64,000 nt of DNA, taken from assembly GCA_009667805.1 (NCBI GenBank), contig CM019075.1, positions 13,531,738-13,595,737 of the forward strand, given 5' to 3'. The DNA comes from Leptobrachium leishanense (lineage: Eukaryota > Chordata > Amphibia > Anura > Megophryidae). Positions 11,745 to 23,600 of the stretch are shown here, in pieces. Numbering within the stretch: the stretch's first letter is position 1; each line of letters begins with the position of its first letter. The notes beneath the pieces are model-generated. The model searched no databases, was not told where the DNA came from, and worked only from the letters and a program-made list of their open reading frames with translations. Both the position numbers and the translations under genes were made by a program.

Positions 11745-12195
11745 GGGGGCATATAGCCATGAGAGGTGGGGGGCAAATATCCGAGAGGTGGGGGGCAAAT
11801 ATCCATGAGCTGGGGCATATATCCATGAGAGGTGGGGGCCAAATATCCACGAGCTGGGGCAGTATCCACGTGCTGGGGCAATATCCACGAGCTGGGGCAG
11901 TATCCACGTGCTGGGGCAGTATCCACGAGCTGGGGCAGTATATCCACGAGCTGGGGCAGTATATCCACGTGCTGGGGCATATATCCATGTGCTTGGGCAG
12001 TATCCACGTGCTGGGGCATATATCCACGTGCTGGGGCAGTATATCCACGTGCTGGGGCAGTATATCCACGTGCTGGGGCATATATCCACGAGCTGGGGCA
12101 TATATCCACGAGCTGGGGCATATATCCACGAGCTGGGGCAGTATATCCATGAGCTGGGGCAGTATATCCATGAGCTGGGGCAGTATATCCACAAT
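11745..12195. repeat. 20-23-bp minisatellite 'ggggcatatatccacgagct'
   Basis: About twenty units vary between 'ggggcatatatccacg', 'ggggcagtatccacg' and 'ggggcagtatatccacg', followed by 'agct' or 'tgct'. All frames on both strands read open as a side effect. Confidence 0.9.
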
Positions 12196-12954
12196 AGACT
12201 GCCCTCTGGGCAGGCGTTCCACCTTGTAGAAACATAAATAAGTAAAATTAAAAATGTCCTTTTTTCTTCCTTGTTTTTTCTTCTAAAGTTGCACTGTTGG
12301 TCACTTTTCAAACATAAAGTGAACAATAATGTTGCACTAACTCACCATCTCATTTCCCATGTCGTCATCAAGTGTGCAGACGATAGCAAAATGTGTTATT
12401 ACGCATTGTTCCACCACGCACTGCAGCGTGGAAACTTTAGAACCCTGCATCTCTAATCTTTACACCGCACAAGGGCAAGTGAGATGTCATTGGAAAGGTC
12501 AGAGTCTGGCTTTTGGAATGCTACCAAATGTGACAATGTAACATGTAAAATAGAAAAATTAAAAAAAATATGCAAAATTTACTTTTTTCTCTGTTCTAAG
12601 ACAGTGGCCAGGGGCAGACTGACAACTAATGGGGCCCCCGGGCAATAGGAGGTCATGGGGCCCCCTTGTTCTGCACCCACAGGAGGCTACACCTATAAAA
12701 AAAAAACACCCCCTACAACGCAACACCCACATGTACATTATTGTGCTAAAGAATTCATTTCTGAACTCCTAAAAATAACCTTTTTGAAAATCCACTTGGA
12801 CCCAGCAGCGAATTGTGCCCCCCCTCCATACTTACAGATGGCCACCGCACTGCTGCAGCAGCCATCAGCCACTCATTGCAGCTAATGCTACACCCCGGCA
12901 CAGAAAATCCCTGTGGAAAATGCGGAAACTGCCGATCACTTTAACAGGTACTGT

Positions 12955-13125
12955 AGAATCCTGACACACTGCACATTACAGAGCTCCATAGAAATAAAAC
13001 TCCAAGTAATGTGCAGAGTGCATGAGCGTATTACAGAGCTGCACAGCAAAAACCCTCACAGTAATGTGCAGTGTGTATGAGTGTATCACAGAGCTCCACA
13101 GCAATAAAACCCACAGTAATGTGCA
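12955..13125. repeat. 55-58-bp minisatellite, 3 units
   Basis: Three units of the same 'acagagctccacagcaataaa' family seen at 9893-10400, 17701-18056 and 33905-34265. Confidence 0.75.
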
Positions 13126-13590
13126 GCTCACACATGGATATATATTGCCTCAGCAGCTCACACATGGATATATATTTCCCCCAGCAGCTCAAACATGGAT
13201 ATATATTGACCCCAGTAGCTCAAACACGGATATATATTGCCCCCAGTAGCTCACACATTGATATATATTGCCCCAGCTCACATATGGATATATAGTGCCC
13301 CAGCTCACACATGGATGTGTATTGCCCCAGCTCACACATGGATGTGTATTGCCCCTGCTCAAACATGGATGTATAGTGCCCCAGCTCACACATGGATGTA
13401 TATTGCCCAGCTCACACATGGATGTATAGTGCCCAGCTCACACGTGGATGTATAGTGCACAGCTCACACATGGATGTATATTGCCCAGCTCACACATGGA
13501 TGTATATTGCCCAGCTCACACATGGATGTATATTGCCCAGCTCACACATGGATGCATAATGGCCAGCTCACACATGGATATATACTGACC
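13126..13590. repeat. 24-29-bp minisatellite 'cagctcacacatggatgtat'
   Basis: About seventeen units of variable length share 'gcccagctcacacatggat'. The core is the reverse complement of the core of the array at 11745-12195. Confidence 0.9.
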
Positions 13591-13647
13591 CCAGCAGCGA
13601 TTTTGTAAGGGACCACGGCGGCGCACTAAGAAACCGCCTCATCGGCG

Positions 13648-13783
13648 GCGCTCCAGCGTGCCTTCCTGGGCCCCACGTGCACCCTGCATTGATTGCCGCC
13701 CCCCCACGTGATGTGCGCACTTCATGTGGGGGGTGGCATCAATGCAGGGTGCACGTGGGGCCCAGGAAGGCACGCTGGAGCGC
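13648..13783. repeat. Long GC-rich hairpin, arms about 64 bp
   Basis: The left arm starts 'gcgctccagcgtgccttcct' and the right arm ends with its reverse complement 'aggaaggcacgctggagcgc'. The loop is only a few bases, around 'tgtgcgcac'. It sits just inside the right end of the hAT at 12609-13855. Confidence 0.9.
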
Positions 13784-14364
13784 CACCGCCGTGATCACTT
13801 ACAAAACCGGGCCCTCGGGCAGCGCCCGAGTGCCCGATGGGTCAGTCCGCCCCTGGCAGTAGCATTATGTGCTTAATGGTTATAAAACAAGCAATTCCAC
13901 TACACTAACTCACCTTCTCGCTTCCAGTGACGGGAGCAATTGGGGAGGTGATGGCACAATGCACTAAAATGCACTTGTCCATCTAGATCACAACCTGCCT
14001 CACCGCTGCAAGGAGATTGGGGTCTTTTGGACCCCCGTATCTTCATTCATTACACCCCACAAAGTCAAGTTAGGTGTAACTGGACATGTCAGAGTCTGGC
14101 CTTTCCAATGATACCAAACATGTCCGTGTACAATCTTAAAGAAGCAAAACAAATTTTAGTTTTTTTTGCTGCATAGCAATGGCATTGGCCATTTGTCACG
14201 TATAAAATGAGCAATACCACTGCCGTTACTCGCCTTCTCATTTCCCACGCCGGGAGCAAGTTCAGTGTTTTATACATAGTCATATTATTCATAAAACACA
14301 TTCCTCCCAAACACAAGTGAAAATTTGTGGGGGGTTTTCAGTTTGGGTTACAATAATTTTTTTT

Positions 14365-14562
14365 GAGAAAGGATTTTATCAGGTAGGATACATTGAGATT
14401 TCTCTCGTTTTCAAGTATGTCCTGGGCGGCGGGTCTGTACTGTTAGGTGTCTTTCCCAAGGACACTTACTGGAGAGGTGCTCTATGCTGGGATCGAACCT
14501 GTGTCTCCACAGGCTCTCTCCACGCAGAGCAGTGATGTTACCTCTACTCCACCCAGCCGGTA
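14365..14562 (-). mobile_element. tRNA-derived SINE
   Basis: On the minus strand a tRNA-like head contains a B-box-like 'ggttcgatccc' (near 14490) and segments such as 'gcgtggagagagcctgtgga'. A unique body ('agtaagtgtccttgggaaag') and the 3' end 'ctcaatgtatcctacctgat' follow. 3' ends of the same family occur at 11136-11180, 30200-30252 and 35690-35750, and a diverged relative at about 60905-61235. Confidence 0.65.
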
Positions 14563-14817
14563 TAATTAAATGATTTCTCAGAAAAATGCAGTAACATGTT
14601 TCCAGTGCAATTTCTTTTTCACAAGAGTGTCCCATAGAATATATAACCCCAAAGGTTTGGATGATAATATGTGAAAAAATAATTTTACACGCTGTTAATT
14701 ACTGAAATCTAAATGAAATTTTTTTTGTTACGGCATTGTGCCGCAACATAAGGTATACGCAAAATAATGACATGTTTTGTATCTGACAAGTCTGCTGAGA
14801 AAAAGGATATATAATTT

Positions 14818-15543
14818 GGGCTCTATTAACAGCTTCGCGCAAAAGCGCACGCGCAGCGCTATTTATTTGTGCGCAGCGTTAAATGTTAACACGTGTAAAT
14901 TAACTCTGGTATTACAATCCGAGCGCATTTATTCATCCGTCAAAAAATAATACGCGTAAAAAAGACGCGCATTAACGTTGCGCGCAGAAATCGGTGTGCG
15001 GACTGTTTTTTCAAGCTATTCAGCCAATCTGAATTAAGAACCACAATTGTCTCCCGTTCAGTTTTTTCTCCTGTCAAAATCAATCTGTGTATATATGCTG
15101 CAGCAATAATAAAAGCACGCACAACCTCTCCATTCTGTTGGTTTGGGTATGTGTAGAATGTGTAACTATACGTTGATGCGTATTGTTTTTTTCATGCTGG
15201 TGTATTTGGGTTCGGCCAGGACGTTCAGATTTGCCGTTAACACCAGCTTTTCAAAGACGTTAAAATTATGCGCGCAAATGTTGCCCGTTAAATTTTGCGC
15301 ATAGATTGTAATACCATCCGCGTACCAGCGCACAAACGCATTTGCGTTCATAATGTTAAGTATAAGACGCGCAAAGTACATTACGCTCACAAAGGGTTCG
15401 CGCAGGTTCACCCGCGGTAGACGTTAACACGCATTTTTTGCGCAGATATTGTAATACGACGTTTTGCGCGAATGCTTTTGCCCCTCACGTTAATGCGTTT
15501 TTGCGCACGCGAAAAATTGTGCGCAAAGAGTGTAATAGTGCCC
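14818..15543. mobile_element. CpG-rich Harbinger-like MITE
   Basis: The ends are 'gggctctattaacag' and, reversed, 'gggcactattacact'. The 3-bp flanks are TTT on both sides (14815-14817, 15544-15546). The subterminal regions are crowded with GCGCAAA, GCGCA and ACGTTAA motifs on both strands. No transposase. A 3-bp duplication and GGG termini suggest PIF/Harbinger, but the superfamily is inferred. Confidence 0.6.
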
Positions 15544-15925
15544 TTTGTGTGGGTCCTATAATAAAACTTCAAAACGTGTTTAAACATGATGAGCACAAAA
15601 CGGTGAAAATGAGCTCAGCACATGGGGGTGAAATGGCTCGGCAGTGAAGGGGTTAAGCGTTAAGAAGTCCTTTACATTTTGCTAGCTATTATTGTCATCT
15701 CATTCAGTGTTATAAGGGAGTTCTGATTTATGAGTAACAGTCGTTAAAAAAAAGTAGTAAAACTCAGGGGTGGGGGTGGGGGGGTGACTCCATGAGTTAC
15801 CGCAACGGGTGACACCAACCCTAGTGACGCCACTAAACTTATATAAACACTACATATCATATATATATATAATTAGATATATCACACTCAGGTGTGCACA
15901 ACAATGAATATTCCACACACAGATA

Positions 15926-16701
15926 CAGAGGGTTATTCAGAGAGTGACCAGTGAATTTCCCCATACGGTGCAATTTCATGGCCATTCGGCTATTCAGAAA
16001 GCCAAATATTTGCAAAATGCCAGCCAAATACGGCGACCCTTTGGCAGCAGTGAAATCCCCCATAAAGAAGTGATGGTTAATCTATTCAGAGACACCGAAC
16101 AGCAGAGAAATGTCAATGAAATGCCCTGAGGTTTGGTGTTTTCATTCGGCAGGTTTATTCAGGCGAATCCCATAGGTTTCAATGTTAAAAATATTCCCTG
16201 TTTTTATTAAATATTTATTCAGCCGTTTATTCTTTTAATTTGCAGCAAAAAGTCTCTTTATTTATGTTTTAGGATTTTCCATTTTTCAGAATTTTTCAGC
16301 AAAATGTTTTCTCCGATTTCTTTTTTCTTTCTATAGCAGACCTTTATATTATTATTATTCATATGACCTTTTTATGTTAATTCCACGCATTTTCATGCAG
16401 CAGTTCTTTTGAAAACGCCTTTTAAAAGTCGCAGGGTTTTATTTGTCTTTTTTTTTTACCCCGTTCGGCGACTTTTTTTTCCGGCGGCTGGTCTGTTCGG
16501 CTGGTCGTCGGCTTTTTTGGGTCGATTTGGAGGTTTTGCAGGGTTTTTTGATTCGTTTGACGGTTCGATTCGCCACATTTTGGGGACCCTGTGGTGAATG
16601 CTGAATTCACCACAGGGCCGGCGAATCAAACTCACTGATGTGCAGCGAACAGGAGAGCACCAAAATGTTGGTGACATTTTGTTGCTCTCTGAATAACCCT
16701 G
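15926..16701. mobile_element. CAGGGTTATTC-family MITE, diverged subfamily
   Basis: The left end is 'cagagggttattcagagag' and the right end 'ctctctgaataaccctg', flanked by ATA on both sides (15923-15925, 16702-16704). The internal segment 'tcaatgttaaaaatattccc' is shared with the other family members. Confidence 0.75.
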
Positions 16702-16725
16702 ATAGTGTACAAACCACACATACAC

Positions 16726-17525
16726 AGAGCAGATTACAAAATACACATATACGGAGCACACCGATATATACAGAGCACATACAAAAAAAATACACATATA
16801 CGGAGCACACGATATATACGGAGCACATACAAAATAAATACACATATTCGGAGCACACCGATATATACAGAGCACATACAAAAAAAATACACATATACGG
16901 AGTACACCGATATATGCACAGCACATACAAAAAAATATACACATATACGGAGCACACCGATATATGCACAGCACATACAAAAAAATATACACATATACGG
17001 AGCACACCGATATATACAGAGAACATACAAAATACACATATACGGAGCACACAGATATATACAGAGCACATACAAAATACACATATACGGAGCACACAGA
17101 TATATACAGAGCACATACAAAATACACATATACGGAGCACACAGATATATACAGAGCACATACAAAATACACATATACGGAGCACACAGATATATACAGA
17201 GCACATACAAAATACACATATACGGAGCACACAAATATATACAGAACACACATATACAGAGCACACAGATATATACAGAGCACATACAAAATACACATAT
17301 ACAGAGCACACAGATATATACAGAGCACATACAAAATACACATATACAGAGCACACAGATATATACAGAGCACATACAAAATACACATATACGGAGTACA
17401 CAGATTTATACAGAGCACATACAAAATACACATATACAGAGCACACAGATATATACAGAGCACATACAAAATACAAATATGCAGAGCACACAGATATATA
17501 CAGAGCACAGATATACACAGAGAGC
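16726..17525. repeat. 45-bp minisatellite
   Basis: About 17 units contain 'tacacatatacggagcacac' and 'agatatatacagagcacata'. The unit is 15 codons long, so frames of 200-370 codons are open on both strands. The composition (Y/I/H/T or C/V/Y repeats) follows from the repeat and does not indicate genes. Confidence 0.92.
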
Positions 17526-17700
17526 ATTTATAGCGCAAAATTTATTTTCACAGATCTTGGTTACTTTTTTGGGATGTTTCAGGGGCGTAACTATCAGGGG
17601 TGCAGAGTATGCCATCACCCCCGGGCCCTTGAGTCCGTGGGGGTCCACACTCACCTATATTTTATATATATAATAATTTTTTTAATTTATTTTATACTTA

Positions 17701-18056
17701 TGTGTGAGTTTTACTTTGGAGCTCTGGGATACACTCATACACACCACATATTACTGTGAGTTTTATTGCTGTGGAGCTCTGTGATATGCTCATACACACT
17801 GCACATTACTGTGAGTTTTACTGCTGTGGAACTCTGTGATACGCTCATACACACCGCACATTACTGTGAGTTTTATTGCTGTGGAGCTCTGTGATATGCT
17901 CATACACACTGCACATTACTGTGAGTTTTACTGCTGTGGAACTCTGTGATACGCTCATACACACCGCACATTACTGTGAGTTTTACTGCTGTGGAGCTCT
18001 GTGATACGCTCATACACACCGCACATTACTGCGAGTTTTATTGCTGTGGAGCTCTG
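17701..18056. repeat. 55-bp minisatellite, left block
   Basis: Six units of 'gtgagttttattgctgtgga' + 'gctctgtgatatgctcatac', the reverse complement of the family at 9893-10400. The array continues at 19680-19910 after the L1-like insert. Confidence 0.88.
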
Positions 18057-19679
18057 TTTTTTTGTTTTTTTTATATATTGACAATTTTTATTTTGTAAAT
18101 GAGTCATCATACAATTAAGTAGAAAGTGAGGGCCTCGCAGGGCAGCACAGATTCATCTATAATGGCACAGCTTAAAGAAAATAACAAACACAGTCATCCA
18201 GATAATCAGCCAAAAATGGCCTCGCAGGGCCAAAGCGTGTCATCTTAAAAGAAAGCAAAAATGCAAGACAAGTCTCAAAAACCTCATATAGGTAAAATAC
18301 AACAAAAGTGTCCACAGCAGAGCGTAAAAATGTTCTGAAATGTCAACTAGAAGTTGGCTAAAGACGGCTAATATAATGAAGGGGGAGGGAAAAATCAAAA
18401 AAATATATATATATAAAAATGTCCCCAGATGGCACAAAAAAGAGGGGATAGGGGGAACTCTAAAGGGGAAAAGACTCAGCAAAGCAAAAATGTCAAAAAC
18501 AACAAAAAATAAATGTATGGGGGGTATTCAGCAGGCCAGAGCAAGCCAGGAACAGCAATCGGCAGGCAAACAGCAGGAAGTTGATACAGGTCTCCTCAAC
18601 CCGTATCCAGCAGGAACGTGGGGCAGGAAACGTCCTCAGGCCTATACGTGCCGAAACGGGTGGTTCGGGCGCCCAGCAACCAGGCCTCTCCAGGCGCCCC
18701 ATAGGTTGCAGCACGGGACCAAGGCCGGACCTGCCTCCTCTCAGTGCAAGTCTCGGGCGTCATCACCTGTGCATTTTTCACAGAGGGAGCCACGGCCTTC
18801 AGCTGGATAGCGGCTGGCGCAACAGTGCCCAGACCCGCAGATCTCCCGGTGACTTCCCTCAGTAAGGTGAGAGACTCATCTATTGCCGGCCTCTGGTAGG
18901 GATCCACCGCGGCAGGAGCATCAAAAGCCGCCGACCCTCAGGGCACACAGGACACCAGCTCGTCTCCTTCTGGCGGTTGGAAGAGCAGGCTCGGGATCCC
19001 AGCCTCCATCAGCAGCGTCTCGGCCGAGACGCCTCCCGCATCGTGACACTCTGCAACAGTAGGGGAGCAGGCCTCACCAGGGTGTCGATCCTGGACTGCC
19101 CCGATCACCTCCGTCTTTGGGGTTCTCTCCGCTCGGCCATCCCGCAGTGCCGACATCATCTGGCGCCAGACTCTTTTAGTAAGGGTGCCTTCCGTGTCCT
19201 CCTTCCCCAACAACCGCAAACAGGCCTCCAGGCCTGAGATAAAGGCATCAGCACCTCCAATGGGGGGAGGGGATCTACTCCGCCGGTCTGCATCCGATCC
19301 GCTCGGTGCACTTGCCAGACATCCAGCCATGGCTGTCCGGGGACAGGGGCCCTGTGTCCCCACAGCTCCCAGCCCGGGGTCAGATTGGGCCAACACAGCA
19401 GCACCCCAAGCAAAGACCCAGTTGAAGCCGGGGCAAAGGCCACAAGATGACCACCGGCATCTCGCTGTAGCCACATGGTAGCTGCTATAAAGAAAGTCTC
19501 AGATCCGGAGGTGGGACAAAACAGACTCCGGCCAGCTTGGTTCCACTGGCCAGCCACTCCAGGTCACCAAAGCCAAAAAAAACACTGCAAAAAAGAGGAA
19601 TTAGAGGTCCCAGAAGGTGGCAGACGCGTGGAGCTCCTCTAAAACACGTCTGCCTCCACAAGTAGCCGGCCACGCCCCC
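18057..19679 (-). mobile_element. L1-like retroposed insert in the minisatellite
   Basis: The insert is flanked by GTGGAGCTCTG on both sides (18046-18056, 19680-19690). It begins with a T-rich stretch on the plus strand (a minus-strand A-rich tail). At the other end it starts with the minus-strand 5' sequence 'cgggggcgtggccggct', a type of start I associate with amphibian L1/Tx1-like elements. A minus-strand open frame at 18938-19474 may be an ORF1 remnant, but no domain is recognisable. The polymerase region is missing. Confidence 0.6.
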
Positions 19680-19910
19680 GTGGAGCTCTGTTATATGCTC
19701 ATACACACTGCACATTACTGAGTTTTGTTGCTGTGGAGCTCTCTGATGCCTTCATACACACTGCACATTGCTGTGGAGCTTTGTGCTATGCTGGTACGCA
19801 CTGCACATTGCAATGAGTTAGTTATATTTCTGTTGAGCTCTGTGATATGCTCATACACACCACACATTACTGTAAGGTTTATTGCTGTGAAGCTCTGAGA
19901 TACACATAGT
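19680..19910. repeat. 55-bp minisatellite, right block
   Basis: About four diverged units continue the array at 17701-18056. Confidence 0.8.
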
Positions 19911-20125
19911 GCGCATGACATTACATTAAAAATGGGTTGGACTAAAGAGGTCATAGTGGACCTGGAAAAAATGGGACACTGATTGCCTGGAGTCAACATT
20001 GTGGACCTGGATGGGACCAATGCATTTTGACAGAAGGAGGGTGGGCAAAATATGCTTTTGCCTAGGGTTGGGGTGGGCACCATGGTTCCTGCACCTGGGC
20101 CCTGAGGTTTCTAGTTACGCCTCTG

Positions 20126-20447
20126 GTATGGATGGTACAAGACCTAAGTCACCCTTAATGGAAGCCATAAAATCCTAATAAAATGAGATGGGGCAAAGTG
20201 ATCATGCGCAAAGGTGATGTGATATCCTGAAGGATGCGTGTACGTCTGCAAAAAACAAATGGGGTATCAGCATTGACCCTGTGAAATGGAACTGAAATGA
20301 TCTTGGCTCTCCCGAAACAGAGGGTATTAACAAATCCAAATCACTGCTAGTCTTCATGGAGATAATGGGGGGATAAAGGAGACCCTATGGAGAAATGGAG
20401 AGTAAAGGAACCCACCCCAACCGGCCACTCAAACCCAGTGCGGGACT
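20126..20447. other. No gene or recognised repeat
   Basis: Short spacer between the hAT element and the LINE tail. Nothing recognisable. Confidence 0.5.
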
Positions 20448-20647
20448 CAAATCAAATCAAATCAAAATAAGCTTTATTGGCAGGTCCAAATACATTTTAG
20501 CATTGCCAAAGCATATGGGGAGGAGGGGGGGAGTGGGACATATATATGGGGGGAATGGGCAAGTCCATGGACATTATCAGGGGTAAGGGATAATGTGAAG
20601 GGGGATGGGGGCGAGTCCGTGTTGGGGATTTATAAGTCCAGGATCTC

Positions 20648-23600
20648 TCATGTTCCTCTCAGTCTGTGACATTCTGCGACGTATTGGGCAGATATTTTCA
20701 CCGCCGGCTCCTCTTCTCCCAGTATGATGTGGAGTTTCCTCGTCTCTTCTATAGAGGTGAAGTCCGGGATGAGAGCGGAGAGTCTCTGGAAGTGAGTTTC
20801 CCTCAGTGATGAGTACTTGGGGCACTGTAGGAGGAAGTGGACCTCATCTTCCAGGGCCTCCTGGTCACAATGCTGGCACAGTCTATTCTCCCTGGGATTG
20901 TAGGTCTGTCTATGCCGCCCTGATTCAATTTCCAGGCTGTGGGCGCTCAGTCTGTACCGGCTCAGGATCTGTCTGTCCTTGGGGTCTTGTAGTACCTCCA
21001 GGTATGGGGCCAGTTTGTATTCCCTCTGTAAGGATTGGTAAATGGTGAGTTTCTGGGAGTTTGCTATATCATGTCTCCATTCTCTGATATAGTTTTCCCT
21101 GGAATCGTTAATTAGGGCCTTTATTTGATATTTTGTCAGGTTGCCTTCATGGGCGCTTTGGATGATCAGGGTGGATATGAGTTGTTGCAGCCCACATGGT
21201 TTTGGATGGTCCTTGTTGGCCAGTAGGGCTTTATGGTGGTATGAGTTGAGGCTGCTGATGTTTAGATGGTCCCAGTATGATAGCGCCCTCTTCTGTACTG
21301 CAAGAAGTAAGGGGAGTCTGCCCAGCTCGGCCCGGCAAGCATTGTTAGAGGTGCTCCGATGGACTTGGAGGAGGTGCTTGCAGAATTCCAGATGGAATAT
21401 TTCTGTTGGGCTGGTGTCCCATTTGGGTTGGTCAGGGTAGGTGATGGGGCCCCATACTTCACTGCCATAAAGGAGGATTGGAGCGATGACGCTATCAAAG
21501 ATTTTAAGCCAGACTCTTACAAGCGGTTTTAGTTTGTAGAGGTTTCTCCTGATGGCATAGAAGGTTCTACGCGCCTTGTCTCTTAGGGCCTCTATGGCTG
21601 GTTTGAAACTTCCCGATCGGTTTGTTTCTAGGCCGAGGTATGTGTAGCTGTTGGCTTCATCAAGAGTGCAGTCATTAAGTGTGAAAGAGGAACTCTTGGT
21701 TTTTGCGTTCTTCCTTTGGAAAACCATGACCTTTGTTTTCTTTTGGTTGATGGGTAGTGCCCATGCCGCACTGTATTTTTCCAGCACTTCCAGGCTGTCT
21801 TGTAGACCTCTCTCTGTTGGTGACAGTAATAGGAGGTCATCTGCATACAACAGGAACTTCACCTCGGTGTCATGTAGAGTTAGTCCTGGTGCTGAGGAGG
21901 ATTCTAGAGCTTCAGCCAGTCCATTGATGTAGATGTTAAAGAGGGTTGGACTTAGGTTGCAGCCTTGTCTGACTCCACGAGCCTGCCGGAAATACTCTGT
22001 TCTCTTCCCATTCACCTTTATGCTGCAGAAGTTCTCATTATATGAGCTCTTGATGACGTCATATGTTTTCCCTCCTATTCCACTCTCCAGTAGTTTGAGG
22101 AAAAAGCCTGGGTGCCACACTGAGTCAAAGGCCTTCTTAAAGTCCACAAAGCAAGCAAATATTTTCCCATGTTTTGTATTGTGGACATGGTCCTTGATGA
22201 GACTGTGCAGGGTGTAGATGTGATCTGTAGTGCGATGGTTTGGCACGAACCCCGCTTGGCTTCTGTTGAGGACGTTATGCTGTGTCAGGAAGCTGAGGAT
22301 TCTTTTGTTCTGGATGCTATTGAACAGTTTTCCCAGTGTGCTGCTGACACATATCCCTCTGTAGTTGGCTGGATCATATTGGTCTCCACTCTTATGGATG
22401 GGTGTTATGAGGCCTTGGTTCCATACTTGAGGGTAGAATCCAACGCTCAGGACCAGGTTGAAAACTTTACATATTGCGGCGTGTACTTCTGGAGAGCCGT
22501 GTTTAATCATCTCTGGAAGAATTCCATCCATCCCGCTGGCTTTTTTACTTCGCAGATCTTGAATTTTTTCTGCTACTTCTTGGGGTGTAATGGGTGTATC
22601 TAACGGGTTTTGGAAATCTTTGATTTTTTCCTCCAGTTCATGTAGTCTTCTGATGATGTGTTCCTGTTCCCCAGTTAGCTCCTCTTTGGGAATGTCTTTG
22701 TACAGGCTCTTGAAGTAGTTGAGCCAGATGTTGCCATTTTGGATGTGGAGGTGTTTTTTCTTGGATCCTGAGCCGATTTGACTCCAGGTTTCCCAGAAAG
22801 AGTTATCCTGAAGAGCCTCTTCCAGTTGTTGAAGGTTTTGGGAGATGAGGTTTTGTTTTTTCTTTTTGATCATTTGTTTATAGTTTTTCTGCAGGACACC
22901 ATGTGTGATCCTCAGGTCAATGTTGTCAGGGTCTCTGTGTTTTTTATTTGAGACTGTTTGCAGGTTGTTTCTTAGTGTTCTGCATTCTTTGTCAAACCAT
23001 TTATTGGGTTGTTTATTGGATGATTTCTTGAAGTTGACTTTTTTAATGTTGGAGGTCTCTGCGATGGTGTGTAGTATGCTGTGGAGGTCCTTTGCTGCTT
23101 GGTTCACCCCCTGGGGACTTAGTACATAGGTATGGTTTTGAAAGACTGTTAACTGATCTTTGATGTCGGGTCTGTTGATGACCTCTCTGTAGGCTATGGT
23201 AGAGTGTCTGGTCCATTTGAACGATGGTGGGAGGTTGTACAGTCCGCTCTGATGGGGTTTTAAGGATGGTTTATTTGAGGATTTAATATAAAGCAGTAGT
23301 TGGCTGTGGTCTGACAGGTGTGTTTGTGAGGTGACGGTGAAGGCGTTGATGTGAGTGGAGTAAATATCCGTGATTGCATAGTCGACCACACTGTTTCCTA
23401 CATGGGAGCTTAATGTATACCTTCCCAGAGAGTCTCCCTTGGTGCGGCCATTAAGGATGTAAAGCCCGAGACTCCGACACAAATTCAGCAATTTTCTTCC
23501 ACTCTTGTTGGTTGTATTGTCATAGCTGTTTCTTTGCACCTGTATTGACTCCTGACAGTAGTTTGCGGCTCCCAAAATGTATGTGTTCCCATCTGAGGTC

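Larger units (their letters stand above)
11320..12235. mobile_element. Helitron-like element (tentative)
   Basis: The left boundary reads 'tctatactataattgag', which resembles Helitron 5' ends (TC followed by an A/T-rich motif). A hairpin 'ctgccctctgggcag' lies 16 bp before the right boundary, where Helitrons carry a 3' hairpin. The required CTRR end is not clear ('ccttgtag') and I see no Rep/helicase. The interior is the palindrome cluster and the 20-bp minisatellite listed below. Confidence 0.4.
12609..13855. mobile_element. Nested non-autonomous hAT with two minisatellites and a long hairpin
   Basis: The left end is 'caggggcagactgac' and the right end, reversed, is 'caggggcggactgac', followed by GGGC/CCCGGGC-rich subterminal sequence. 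The 8-bp flanks are ACAGTGGC (12601-12608) and GCAGTAGC (13856-13863), 6 of 8 identical. No transposase is present. Confidence 0.8.
9240..14340. repeat. Diverged ~300-bp tandem unit in the body of the outer hAT (interrupted)
   Basis: Related segments occur at about 9450-9535, 12240-12605, 13860-14150 and 14160-14275. Each has a variant of 'cactaactcaccttctcatt' and then 'gtcagagtctggcttttcca' with 'ataccaaacatgtcc'. They stand in the same orientation and are separated by later insertions. This implies an ancestral tandem array of at least three units. Confidence 0.55.
9176..15835. mobile_element. Outer hAT element with nested insertions
   Basis: The ends form inverted repeats: 'cagtggtgtcacaagggg' at 9176, and the reverse complement of the right end begins 'tagtggcgtcactagggttg'. 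Both ends are followed inward by related GGTGACACC-type motifs. The flanks 9168-9175 and 15836-15843 are identical, AACTTATA, an 8-bp target duplication as expected for hAT. No transposase is visible, so the element is non-autonomous. Inside lie two further hATs, a Helitron-like segment, a SINE and a CpG-rich MITE, each listed separately. The residual body consists of diverged copies of a roughly 300-bp unit. Confidence 0.88.
17580..20125. mobile_element. Non-autonomous hAT ('caggggcgtaacta' family), copy 1
   Basis: The left end is 'caggggcgtaactatcaggg' and the right end 'tttctagttacgcctctg'. The same ends, with a clear 8-bp duplication, bound 49500-50605. Here the flanks (GGATGTTT and GTATGGAT) match poorly, so the duplication has decayed or one end is rearranged. 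The interior is a 55-bp minisatellite split by an L1-like insertion. Confidence 0.75.

Noticed and set aside
11458..12326. Long frames on both strands with Cys-Pro-Ser-Ser-Trp-type repeats
   Set aside because: They span the hairpin cluster and the 20-23-bp minisatellite. The repeat keeps several frames open.
14480..14500. Possible tRNA gene (B-box match)
   Set aside because: Part of a SINE with a long non-tRNA body and no cloverleaf that I can fold. Not a functional tRNA gene.
16456..17759. Frames of up to about 370 codons on both strands, with Tyr/Ile/Cys-rich or His/Thr-rich repeats
   Set aside because: They follow from a 45-bp minisatellite whose unit is a multiple of three and lacks stops. 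No start context, domain or conservation signal.
18938..19474. Minus-strand frame of 178 codons in the L1-like insert
   Set aside because: It has no ORF1 coiled coil, RRM or other domain that I can see. It is GC-rich and overlaps equally long frames on the other strand.
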